This document shows, piece by piece, positions 1 through 5,538 of a DNA stretch of 5,567 nt. The notes beneath the pieces are model-generated. The model saw only the letters and a program-made list of their open reading frames with translations, searched no databases and was not told the origin of the DNA. Origin of the DNA: CAZHZT01 sp964537285 (GTDB lineage: Bacteria > Bacteroidota > Bacteroidia > Chitinophagales > Saprospiraceae); the NCBI GenBank assembly GCA_964537285.1, contig CAZHZT010000206.1, positions 1-5,567 of the forward strand, in the 5' to 3' direction. Positions within the stretch are counted from its first letter, which is position 1. Each line of letters starts with the position of its first letter. The translations under genes and the position numbers were made by a program.

Positions 1-1103
1 TTTGTTTAGCACAGCAAACCATAGATTACACCATTACAGTAGATTCTGTACAGCGTGAATTCATTCTTTATGTTCCTGCTTCCTATAATGCAAACACAAG
101 TGCACCTCTCGTCTTTAGCTATCATGGATTGGGAGGCAATGCTCAGGCGCAAATGGATGACCACGATTTTCGTCCCGTGGCTGATACAGCAGGATTTATT
201 GTAGCACATCCTTTAGGTGAGCCAATTATCGGTCCTGCTCGCGGTTGGAATTTCGGTAATGATACATTGCCAGATGATGTGCTTTTTACCAGTGCTATGA
301 TTGACACTATTGCGGCAGATTATAACGTAAACCCTGATAGAGTTTACGCTTGCGGGATGTCTTTTGGAGGTTTTTTTAGTATTTTTTTGGCCGGTCAACT
401 AAGCGATAGAATTGCTTCGGTTGCTTCAGTTGCAGGAACTGTTGTGAATACAGTTCCAGATAGCATGATAACACCAGACAGACCGCTCTCATTGCTTCAA
501 ATTCACGGAACAAATGATTTCAATGTAGCTTACAATGGTAGTCCAATTTCACAATCCGTGCAGTATGTACTGGACCTTTTTGTGGCACACAATAATTGCG
601 ATTCAAATCCTACTACCACATCACTTCCTGATACCGACCCCAATGATGGAAGCACGGTAGAGCACATTGTATATGCTAATGGTGATGAAGGAACAGTAGT
701 AGAACATTTTAGAATAACAGGTGGTGGACACACTTGGCCAGATGAAAACACGAATGCACAAAATGTAAATAGAGATATAAACGGCTGCGAGGAAATTTGG
801 AAATTTTTCTCCAGATTCGACATTAATGGAGCTCTTAATGTTACAACTTCAGTTGAACCTATTGTAAATGCGGTAGATATCAAAGTCTATCCCAATCCAA
901 CACACGATTACATTCACATTCAGGCTGAAAAAACTGTTCTACATGTAACAATTACCAATGCGACAGGTCAGGAATTTGTTCTTCCGGTTAGTTCATTCAA
1001 TTCACAAAGCAAAGTAAATGTGAGTAGTCTTCCAGCAGGCTCGTACTTTATTTTTGGGAAAACTGATTCGGGTATTTTCCAATCAAGCTTTGTTAAGCGG
1101 TAA
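1..1103 (+). CDS. Secreted PHB depolymerase/LpqC-like esterase with T9SS sorting domain, 5' partial
   Basis: The frame is open from the first complete codon (position 3) to TAA at 1101-1103, giving 366 visible residues. The first visible residues (CLAQQTIDYT) look like the end of a signal peptide, so the true start should lie roughly 15-20 codons before the window; the in-frame TTG at 129 is internal. Seen: EFILYVPASYN and the oxyanion segment YHGLGG (residues 40-45), nucleophile motif CGMSFGG with Ser at codon 360-362 (residue 120), HGTND with candidate Asp at codon 516-518 (residue 172), and GGGHTWPD with catalytic His at codon 729-731 (residue 243). This order is that of the alpha/beta-hydrolase poly(3-hydroxybutyrate) depolymerase/LpqC esterase family. 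From about residue 291 a T9SS type A sorting domain begins (IKVYPNP) and runs to the end (FVKR). Inferred role: an exported or surface-bound serine esterase acting on polyester or acylated polysaccharide. The exact substrate cannot be read from sequence; a feruloyl or acetyl-xylan type esterase is the main alternative. Confidence 0.9.
   Translation, partial: CLAQQTIDYTITVDSVQREFILYVPASYNANTSAPLVFSYHGLGGNAQAQMDDHDFRPVADTAGFIVAHPLGEPIIGPARGWNFGNDTLPDDVLFTSAMIDTIAADYNVNPDRVYACGMSFGGFFSIFLAGQLSDRIASVASVAGTVVNTVPDSMITPDRPLSLLQIHGTNDFNVAYNGSPISQSVQYVLDLFVAHNNCDSNPTTTSLPDTDPNDGSTVEHIVYANGDEGTVVEHFRITGGGHTWPDENTNAQNVNRDINGCEEIWKFFSRFDINGALNVTTSVEPIVNAVDIKVYPNPTHDYIHIQAEKTVLHVTITNATGQEFVLPVSSFNSQSKVNVSSLPAGSYFIFGKTDSGIFQSSFVKR
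873..1100 (+). other. T9SS C-terminal sorting domain of the esterase
   Basis: About 76 residues at the end of the esterase. It opens with VDIKVYPNPTHDYIHI, has the mid-domain ITNATGQE turn and SSLPAGSYFI strand, and ends in FVKR. These are the landmarks of the Por secretion system (type A) sorting domain, which directs proteins across the outer membrane and is usually cleaved on export. Confidence 0.88.
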
Positions 1104-1145
1104 CTTGGAATTAGAACAACAAGAAAACTTTCTTTTCATTTGAAA

Positions 1146-1313
1146 AGCTTGAAGGTGCCTCATAAGTAGTTCGTGTGGCTCGGGAGGAGTATTTTCTATT
1201 GAGAGCTGTTCTTTTTTCAAATTTTTATTAAAAAATTTGAAAAAAGAACAGCTCTCAATAAAGAAAAATTCCTGCCGGGTGAGACGAACCTACTTTTGTG
1301 CCAACCTCGAGCT
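1146..1313. repeat. Long inverted repeat (about 80-nt arms) with a perfect 30-bp core
   Basis: Bases 1197-1226 are the exact reverse complement of 1231-1260, leaving the 4-nt loop ATTA: a perfect 30-bp stem with a GC-containing base (GAGAGCTGTTC) and an AT-rich top. By hand alignment the symmetry continues outward. The reverse complement of 1146-1196 matches 1263-1313 at about 38 of 51 aligned positions with three short gaps, including shared GAAAA, TCCT, ACGAAC, TACTT and AGCT blocks. Four of the outer mismatches would be G-U pairs in a + strand RNA. The element is too long and lacks the clean GC-stem plus U-run of an ordinary terminator. It could be a palindromic MITE-like or fold-back element, a structured RNA, or a strong RNA-processing site between the two genes. 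No coding capacity was seen inside it. Confidence 0.85.
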
Positions 1314-1318
1314 ACCTA

Positions 1319-1347
1319 CTAACTTAGGTTCCAGAGTATCTAGTTAG
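1319..1347. repeat. Short inverted repeat before the secreted-protein gene
   Basis: CTAACT at 1319-1324 pairs with AGTTAG at 1342-1347, with two more pairs possible across a one-base bulge, about 18 bases before the ATG at 1366. It could be an operator or a weak leader hairpin. Six base pairs in AT-rich DNA is close to what chance produces. Confidence 0.3.
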
Positions 1348-1365
1348 GCTTAAAATTAAATTAAA

Positions 1366-2925
1366 ATGAATCACTTATTGAAGCTATTATTTTATCTTTT
1401 GATTGCCTTGAATTACAACACTGTAACAGGCCAAGTCACCTACACTTATCCTGGAGCTCCTTTCAGTGTTATGTTTGATGGAGAATTAGTGGAAGCAGAT
1501 TATTGGGATACGATACCAAAGATACTTTCTGCGGGCGTTGGCTTTTGTGATATTGTGGCGATTAACGCTCCTACGCTCGACCAAAACTCCGTGCAACAAG
1601 CAGGAGGTGCATGGCTAACGGATATTACCTGTGGTACAGATAATGGTGATTTTACAACCACCTCTATAAGCCAACAGGTTCAGTTTGCTTATATTTATCA
1701 AAATGAACCATGGACTTTACAGGATGGTGCAATAGGGCTTGACGGGCTTCCAATAGTATTTAGTTGGCCGGTATTGAGTAATACCATAGATGTGACTGAT
1801 TTTAGATTTATCCTAAATACAGGCGATACTATTATCCCGTATATGGCTGGCCTATGGCCAAATTTTGAAAATAATGAACGAAATTGTGTAGTTGTATATG
1901 GCGAATTTGCCAACCGCAGACCAAGTACAGATGCCTTAGCACGTTTTCCTGTGAAGTGTGAAATTGTAGATGATGGCACACCTTTGATGTTGGCAGGTCA
2001 TAATAATCAAGTGGTAAGTGCGGTTGGTTTATCATGGGAAACAACAACAAATCCTTACGATCCCAATAATGGACCTCGGTTAGTTGGTGCAAAACTTAAT
2101 CATGTAGGCACTCAAAGTTTTGGGGAAGCAACCAGTAATAATTTGTTCAATAACTTCCTTGGGCTTTTTCCAAATGATGAATTTGCACTTTACGGTGGTG
2201 GAGATTTTCGTTTGAGAACCTTAACGTCAGGTGGTTTTTCACCTGATGGTGTAAGACCTGTAAAACCAACAGATTTTGAAAACTTCTTTCGCATTCATGC
2301 TATTGCTCCTGATGGTTCAACAATGCTGCTGGAGTCAACCGATACCGTTTATACCGTTCAAGGTGGCACTTTGAAGGTTCTTGGGTTATCGGACTTAGGT
2401 CCAAGCAGTGCATCGTATGATGATTGTTATGATGAAGACCGTGATAATTATATCGACATCATTATTGAAGGTGATGAAGCGGCAGCACGAAATATCACAC
2501 ATATTGAAATACCGAGTTTAGCTGGAGGTTATGATGCTTTTTACAATCCTGGAGGCCCTGGCACAACACCTTTTCCGGGTGTAGTTTACACTCAACCCGG
2601 GCCACCTGATTTAGAGCCTGTTATTATGGCTTTAGATGATCCAATGCGTGTCAATGCTGCCATGCTGACCGCTACATCAGATGTAAGTAATGATTTGAAA
2701 AATGAAAAAATGGTGGTTTTTCCAAATCCATCTACTCACGAAATAAATATTGTTACAGAGGGTAGTTTTAATGATCACTTTGAAATTTATAATATAATGG
2801 GTGTTTTGATGCTTCAATCAAAGCAAAACACCATAAATATAAGTCATCTAAATCAAGGCACTTATATTCTTGTAAAGCGTTCTCTTGACGGAATATTGAC
2901 GACGACTATGTTTGTAAAGAATTAG
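1366..2925 (+). CDS. Secreted protein of unknown function with T9SS sorting domain
   Basis: This 519-residue protein begins at ATG 1366 with a clear signal peptide (MNHLLKL, a hydrophobic core to about residue 16, likely cleavage near TGQ-VTY, residues 21-24). The middle, about residues 25-445, is not a family I can name. It is rich in Gly, Asn, Asp and aromatic residues, as expected of a beta-rich extracellular protein, with cysteines at 61, 89, 174, 198 and 354. Recognisable phrases are VVYGEFANRRPS (residues 175-186) and LVGAKLNHVG (239-248). Residues 356-368 (DEDRDNYIDIIIE) resemble an EF-hand-type calcium loop, with Asp at loop positions 1, 3, 5 and 9 but Ile at position 12 and Glu one place late. 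From about residue 449 (MVVFPNPSTHEINIV) to the C-terminal MFVKN it carries a T9SS type A sorting domain, so export through the outer membrane is well supported. Enzymatic, adhesive or structural function is unknown; no catalytic motif was seen. Confidence 0.9.
   Translation: MNHLLKLLFYLLIALNYNTVTGQVTYTYPGAPFSVMFDGELVEADYWDTIPKILSAGVGFCDIVAINAPTLDQNSVQQAGGAWLTDITCGTDNGDFTTTSISQQVQFAYIYQNEPWTLQDGAIGLDGLPIVFSWPVLSNTIDVTDFRFILNTGDTIIPYMAGLWPNFENNERNCVVVYGEFANRRPSTDALARFPVKCEIVDDGTPLMLAGHNNQVVSAVGLSWETTTNPYDPNNGPRLVGAKLNHVGTQSFGEATSNNLFNNFLGLFPNDEFALYGGGDFRLRTLTSGGFSPDGVRPVKPTDFENFFRIHAIAPDGSTMLLESTDTVYTVQGGTLKVLGLSDLGPSSASYDDCYDEDRDNYIDIIIEGDEAAARNITHIEIPSLAGGYDAFYNPGGPGTTPFPGVVYTQPGPPDLEPVIMALDDPMRVNAAMLTATSDVSNDLKNEKMVVFPNPSTHEINIVTEGSFNDHFEIYNIMGVLMLQSKQNTINISHLNQGTYILVKRSLDGILTTTMFVKN
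2710..2922 (+). other. T9SS C-terminal sorting domain of the unknown secreted protein
   Basis: Residues 449-519: opening VVFPNPSTHEINI, central YNIMGVLM turn, SHLNQGTYIL strand and terminal FVKN. It has the same architecture as the tail of the upstream esterase but a diverged sequence, so it is an independent domain and not a recent duplication. Confidence 0.87.
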
Positions 2926-2959
2926 AATTGTGTCATAGAATGTCTAACGGATGTACTGT

Positions 2960-3104
2960 TTATGCAATCACAATAAAAATCGTGTTATTTTGAGTACTGT
3001 GGAACTCAAATTCGTATTGATCTCTTTTGGGAGTGCCAATTTTCCGATGAAGGTGTCTTTCACTTCATCAAAAGAATGGGTCTTTATATTTTTTTATTCG
3101 CCAT
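2960..3104 (-). pseudogene. Frameshifted remnant of a HigA-type (XRE family) antitoxin
   Basis: Three consecutive frames on the - strand give a continuous match to the N-terminus I know from Bacteroidota HigA-type antitoxins. ATG at 3102-3104 starts MANKK. After a shift in the A-run comes IKTHSFDEVKDTFIGK (codons down to about 3040). After a second shift comes GTPKRDQYEFE (3005-3037). Intact relatives read roughly 'DEVKDKFIGKxGTPKRDQYEFEL', followed by a helix-turn-helix domain. Here the helix-turn-helix is absent: after YEFE the frame turns into unrelated sequence and stops near 2960. Two frameshifts plus the missing DNA-binding domain make this a dead fragment. The identification rests on recalled family motifs, not a database search. 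Confidence 0.6.
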
Positions 3105-3183
3105 GTTTTATGTCGGTTGTATCATCAAAATATTATTTTCTTAATTCTTCAGCCTTATTGATCTCAGGTTTTTGAATTGTTTG
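3094..3183 (-). pseudogene. C-terminal remnant of a HigB-type (RelE-like) toxin
   Basis: The - strand reads QTIQKPEINKAEELRK, a TAA at 3133-3135, and then in the same frame YFDDTTDIKHGE and a TAA at 3094-3096. HigB/Gp49-like toxins of this phylum typically end in a 'KTQKTPxxEIxKAEELRKxYF' tail, so the internal TAA probably replaces a Lys codon. The final TAA overlaps the ATG of the antitoxin remnant, the overlap expected of a higBA pair in which the toxin is read first. Everything upstream of about residue QT is missing: at 3182 the sequence changes to the intron-like 3' end. Only about 30 residues of an expected ~110 remain. Confidence 0.5.
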
Positions 3184-3280
3184 GCGAACCGCCGGATACG
3201 AGACCCGAATTCCGCACTTGCTGCGGAAGTGGTGTGAGAAGGCTGCGGTGGGCTTAGCGCTCACCGTTTCCTACTCGATT
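3182..3280 (+). other. Group II intron 3'-end remnant (domain V/VI-like), apparently degenerate
   Basis: The + strand carries, in order, GAACCGCCGGATACGAGACC (3186-3205), GTGGTGTGAGA (3229-3239), a strong hairpin (CGGTGGGC 3246-3253 with GCTCACCG 3259-3266, loop TTAGC) and CCTACTCGATT (3270-3280). From memory of intron ends, these match domain V (ACCGCC paired with GGTGGT, distal GGATACG arm) and domain VI with its CTAC branch region. Here the lower stem ACCGCC/AGTGGT is mostly kept, but the distal arm is altered: about 14 bases including a TTCCGCA/TGCGGAA hairpin (3210-3228) sit where a compact arm with a two-base bulge is expected. No reverse transcriptase frame or GTGCG-type 5' end is visible nearby. 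I read it as an inactive remnant; a different structured repeat is possible. Confidence 0.5.
3246..3266. terminator. GC-rich hairpin that may end the sigma-factor transcript
   Basis: An 8-bp stem (CGGTGGGC with GCTCACCG, one G-U pair on the + strand) and the 5-nt loop TTAGC begin about 26 bases past the TGA of the sigma-factor gene on the - strand. It has no U-run after it in that direction, so any termination role is a guess. I regard it chiefly as the domain VI-like stem of the intron remnant. Confidence 0.25.
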
Positions 3281-3291
3281 AAATGGCGTTT

Positions 3292-4125
3292 TCATTTTAT
3301 TTCGTCTATTTCTCCAATTGCCTTTCTAGTGCACTGCATAATTACATCTTGTAAATCTGCACCATCAGACCGGATTGGATCTATAGATGCTGCCAGCTGG
3401 CTCCTTAGCTTAAAAAGCTCACCCTTGTCGACAGTCTTTGCTTTTTTTACCATATCTATTTCAAGTAGTTTCTGCTGTTGATTTTGCTTAGGATTGAAAT
3501 ATCCTGACAACTCAGTGCATTGGTGACATGCTCCCTCCTTGTTGACAAGCGCACACCGCCTGTCAAATATATTGGTCATGGTTTTTCGTGCATAAAAAAG
3601 TAAGTGTTTTACGACACTTTCTGTTTTATTGATCACTAACGCAATTTCTTTTCTGGGAAAATCATAAACATCTTTTAAAATAAGTACAAGCTGTTGATCT
3701 AAAGGCAAGGTTTTCGAAATGCAGGTAAAGCAAAAGTCGATATGTTCTATAATCTCATATCGGCCACTAGGCGAATATTGATGTACACGACCAAATGCTT
3801 CAGGGATCGCTGGTTCAACAGTTGCCAACTCCTTGGCCTTATCTTGGGCATTTATCGGCCAGCGTTTCCTTTTTCTCAGAAAATCACGAGCCAGATTGGT
3901 GGCAATTTGAAACACCCAGGTTTTTAATGACGATGTACCCTTAAATGTACCGATTTTTTCAAAGGCTTTAAAAAATGTGTCTTGTGCCAAATCCTCTACA
4001 TCATTTCGATCCGCGAGTAATCGATATAAATAGGATTTGAGCTGAGGCTGAAACTCCACATAAAGCTTATGAAATGATTCGATGTTTCCTTCCAAAGCTT
4101 GATTTATCACACTTTCATTCGCCAT
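3292..4125 (-). CDS. ECF-like RNA polymerase sigma factor with cysteine-containing C-terminal extension
   Basis: A 277-residue protein starting at ATG 4123-4125 and ending in TGA at 3292-3294. Sigma region 2 spans about residues 15-90: FHKLYVEFQPQLKSYLYRLL, then DVEDLAQDTFFKAF (core-binding and -10 recognition helix), then LKTWVFQIATNLARDFLRKRKR. After a linker of about 40 residues, region 4 spans about 130-185 (LPLDQQLVLILKDVYDFPRKEIA with KTESVVKHLLFYARKTM as recognition helix). There is no region 1 or 3, as in ECF sigma factors. It is longer than the usual 160-200 residues. The extra ~90 residues carry Cys191, Cys200, His201 and Cys203 (C-x8-C-H-x-C), which could bind a metal or sense redox, followed by a Lys/Gln-rich helical tail. 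No anti-sigma gene is adjacent, so the tail may do the regulating; this is inference. It lies 58 bp downstream of the hydrolase gene on the same strand and may be co-transcribed with it. Confidence 0.88.
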   Translation of the reverse strand: MANESVINQALEGNIESFHKLYVEFQPQLKSYLYRLLADRNDVEDLAQDTFFKAFEKIGTFKGTSSLKTWVFQIATNLARDFLRKRKRWPINAQDKAKELATVEPAIPEAFGRVHQYSPSGRYEIIEHIDFCFTCISKTLPLDQQLVLILKDVYDFPRKEIALVINKTESVVKHLLFYARKTMTNIFDRRCALVNKEGACHQCTELSGYFNPKQNQQQKLLEIDMVKKAKTVDKGELFKLRSQLAASIDPIRSDGADLQDVIMQCTRKAIGEIDEIK

Positions 4126-4183
4126 GGCTGTAGATTTTTAATTTCTGGTTATTTCCGCAATTATCATATGTCTAGAAGGAGCC

Positions 4184-5059
4184 CTATTTTAAGGCTTTAA
4201 TTACTTCTTCGGGTGCTTCTTCTTGCGGGAAATGTCCAACATCTTCTAATCGTACTACTTTAGGCTCTCTCCAGTTTTCTAACCAATAATTCAGTTCTTT
4301 TTCTCTGAAAGCAATATCCTTCATGCCCCAGACAAAGGTAGTCGGGATGCTGCTGATTTTGCCTTTTTGCTTCCAAAGGTCGGATAGCCATTCATGTGAC
4401 CCAACCACTTCACGAGGAAATATGTAGCTGCCTTTCCTCTCCTTAGGAGATGATAAATGTTTATAGTAATGCCTGTGAATATTTTTGGTTAGCTTCTTTT
4501 TGTCGCCCATTACTTTTTTCACGATCACGCGTCCAAAAAAATTGAAATTTTTTGTCAGGAATGCGCCCATTTCGCCGCCTGCACTTTTGCTGAATTTCTC
4601 GTAATAAGGATCACCTTTCACCGACCATAAAAAGGTATTCAATATGACGAGCTTTTTGATTTTTTCAGGATGGTTTATAGCGTATGAAAGCCCTATTGGG
4701 CCACCCCAGTCATTCACTACAAGTGTGATGTTTTCCAGGTTCAAGCTGTCCATGAATTTCTCAAATATCGCTGCATGGCTTTTGGGCAGATAATCCCATT
4801 CGTAGGGTTTATCCGAAAAACCAAAGCCAATCAGGTCAGGGGCAATACATCTATTTGTGGCCATAATTCCTTTAATCACATTTCGATATTCAAAAGACCA
4901 TCCGGGATTACCGTGTACCATAACGATCGGATTGCCCTCGCCTACATCTACATAGTTCAGCATACCTGCGCTAGATTGGAAAGAATTACGTGCAAAGGGA
5001 TATTCCCTTTGATCGAGCCATTTAGGAATGTTTTGTTTCGCTATTGTATTAGATGTCAT
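4184..5059 (-). CDS. Haloalkane dehalogenase-like alpha/beta hydrolase (HLD-III / OleB-like)
   Basis: I chose ATG 5057-5059 (MTSNTIAK, 291 residues) over a TTG two codons upstream; neither has a Shine-Dalgarno sequence. Seen: oxyanion segment HGNPGWSFEYRNV (from residue 49), RCIAPDLIGFGFSDKP, nucleophile elbow VVNDWGGPIG with Asp117 instead of Ser, Trp118 beside it, candidate acid Asp248 in VWGMKDIAF, and His276 in VGHFPQEEAP. Asp nucleophile, Trp and Asn as halide-binding residues, and an Asp acid late in the fold is the pattern of haloalkane dehalogenase subfamily III. That subfamily also contains OleB, the beta-lactone decarboxylase of long-chain olefin synthesis. No oleA, oleC or oleD is visible, so dehalogenase versus OleB-type or other chemistry cannot be settled. 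There is no signal peptide, so it is probably cytoplasmic. The gene follows a broken SDR gene and precedes the sigma factor on the same strand. Confidence 0.88.
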   Translation of the reverse strand: MTSNTIAKQNIPKWLDQREYPFARNSFQSSAGMLNYVDVGEGNPIVMVHGNPGWSFEYRNVIKGIMATNRCIAPDLIGFGFSDKPYEWDYLPKSHAAIFEKFMDSLNLENITLVVNDWGGPIGLSYAINHPEKIKKLVILNTFLWSVKGDPYYEKFSKSAGGEMGAFLTKNFNFFGRVIVKKVMGDKKKLTKNIHRHYYKHLSSPKERKGSYIFPREVVGSHEWLSDLWKQKGKISSIPTTFVWGMKDIAFREKELNYWLENWREPKVVRLEDVGHFPQEEAPEEVIKALK

Positions 5060-5100
5060 GAGCAAGCCTATTATTGATAAAAAATGCGTTTCATAATTTC

Positions 5101-5482
5101 TTAGATTACGTTTGTTTGACCAAAATCTACATCCACAATAAGGCTGTTAAGTGCAGCTCCTGCATCTGAAACAAGAAAGGCTGCAACCTTAGCAGTGTCT
5201 TTGGTTGGAAGTCTAATATCATCCAATAATATGTACACTTTGCAATTGGCTCGTAGTTGCCTCATCAGATATTCCGATTGTTTTAGAAATAGCAGTTGCT
5301 CATCGGTCTCTTAGCTTTGGCTATGCTCCCTCTTCGCGCCTCGTTTGCCACCAAAATAATCGCTTCTAAAGCTATCAAGGATTTAGTTCCTGAAGCACTA
5401 GTTCTTTACAGACCTCACTTGCAATTGCTTCATTAGCAGCAAATACAGCAGCCACCTTGTTTTTTATAATTATAATCGTCAA
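5101..5482 (-). pseudogene. Truncated and frameshifted short-chain dehydrogenase/reductase (SDR)
   Basis: Two pieces of one SDR are readable on the - strand. The N-terminal piece (5375 to 5473 or 5482) gives IKNKVAAVFAANEAIASEV followed by CKELVLQE, the first strand and Rossmann turn, ending at a TGA. The C-terminal piece (5101-5310, another frame) ends in RLPTKDTAKVAAFLVSDAG and then NSLIVDVDFGQTNVI before TAA 5101-5103, the classic 'D-x-A-x-x-x-A-F-L-x-S-D' SDR tail. The catalytic Ser and Tyr-x-x-x-Lys region between them is gone; about 380 bp remain of an expected ~750. The start reads ATA (5471-5473) where MKNK would be expected, although TTG at 5480-5482 is in frame. Two Gly positions of the usual motif read GAA, so several lesions fit G-to-A changes. 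Bases 5311-5374 match nothing I recognise. The gene was probably the first of the operon with the hydrolase. Confidence 0.65.
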
Positions 5483-5515
5483 ATTTTTTTGTTTGTGTTT
5501 TCTCTTTTGACGATT
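5474..5515. repeat. 10-bp perfect inverted repeat in AT-rich DNA
   Basis: AATCGTCAAA (5474-5483) and TTTGACGATT (5506-5515) are exact reverse complements separated by 22 bases, mostly T. They sit upstream of the - strand SDR pseudogene and upstream of the boxA-like motif on the + strand. The arrangement could be a paired operator site or a hairpin. The arm nearest the pseudogene overlaps its possible TTG start. Confidence 0.5.
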
Positions 5516-5538
5516 TTAAAACCATACAAAAAAAATTA

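Larger units (their letters stand above)
1104..1365. other. Intergenic spacer dominated by a long inverted repeat
   Basis: This 262-bp spacer separates two genes on the same strand and holds no reading frame that I can support. Most of it (1146-1313) is the large hairpin described separately. A smaller inverted repeat lies just before the next gene: CTAACT at 1319-1324 and AGTTAG at 1342-1347. A TACTTTTG sequence at 1291-1298 fits the Bacteroidota -7 pattern TAnnTTTG, but no matching -33 TTG lies at the right distance, so no promoter is called. The last bases before the ATG at 1366 are A/T-rich with no Shine-Dalgarno sequence, as is normal for this phylum. Confidence 0.8.
2926..3291. other. 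Gene-free gap between convergent genes, filled with decayed mobile or accessory DNA
   Basis: This 366-bp gap lies between the stop of the secreted-protein gene and the stop of the sigma-factor gene. It holds no intact gene. Reading both strands I see, from left to right: about 35 bases with nothing recognisable, a frameshifted antitoxin-like remnant (-), the tail of a toxin-like frame (-), and a group II intron-like 3' end (+) that stops about 12 bases short of the sigma-factor stop codon. The 74-codon + strand frame in the first half is the shadow of the toxin-antitoxin remnant. Confidence 0.6.

Noticed and set aside
129..131. TTG as the start of the esterase
   Set aside because: The frame upstream is open to the window edge and encodes the expected beta-strand and HG oxyanion segment, so the gene starts before the window.
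1132..1147. CTTTTC-ATTT-GAAAAG hairpin as terminator of the esterase gene
   Set aside because: The 6-bp stem is nearly all A/T with no following U-run; too weak to call.
1291..1298. TACTTTTG as a Bacteroidota -7 promoter element for the secreted-protein gene
   Set aside because: No TTG or TTTG lies about 19-21 bases upstream, and it falls inside the hairpin arm.
1343..1349. GTTAGGC, which fits the integron attC R' core GTTRRRY
   Set aside because: No matching RYYYAAC core occurs at the other end of the hairpin, and neither an integrase nor further cassettes are visible.
2951..3175. 74-codon + strand frame in the gap after the secreted-protein gene
   Set aside because: Its product has no recognisable domain and its sequence is antisense to the toxin-antitoxin remnant, which explains the region better.
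3218..3481. 87-codon + strand frame overlapping the end of the sigma-factor gene
   Set aside because: It begins in the intron-like structured segment and runs antisense to the well-supported sigma factor; it is a shadow frame.
5063..5065. TTG as the start of the hydrolase
   Set aside because: An ATG lies two codons downstream, and nothing favours the rarer start.
4775..5077. 100-codon + strand frame antisense to the hydrolase
   Set aside because: No domain is recognisable and it overlaps a gene with a complete catalytic set.
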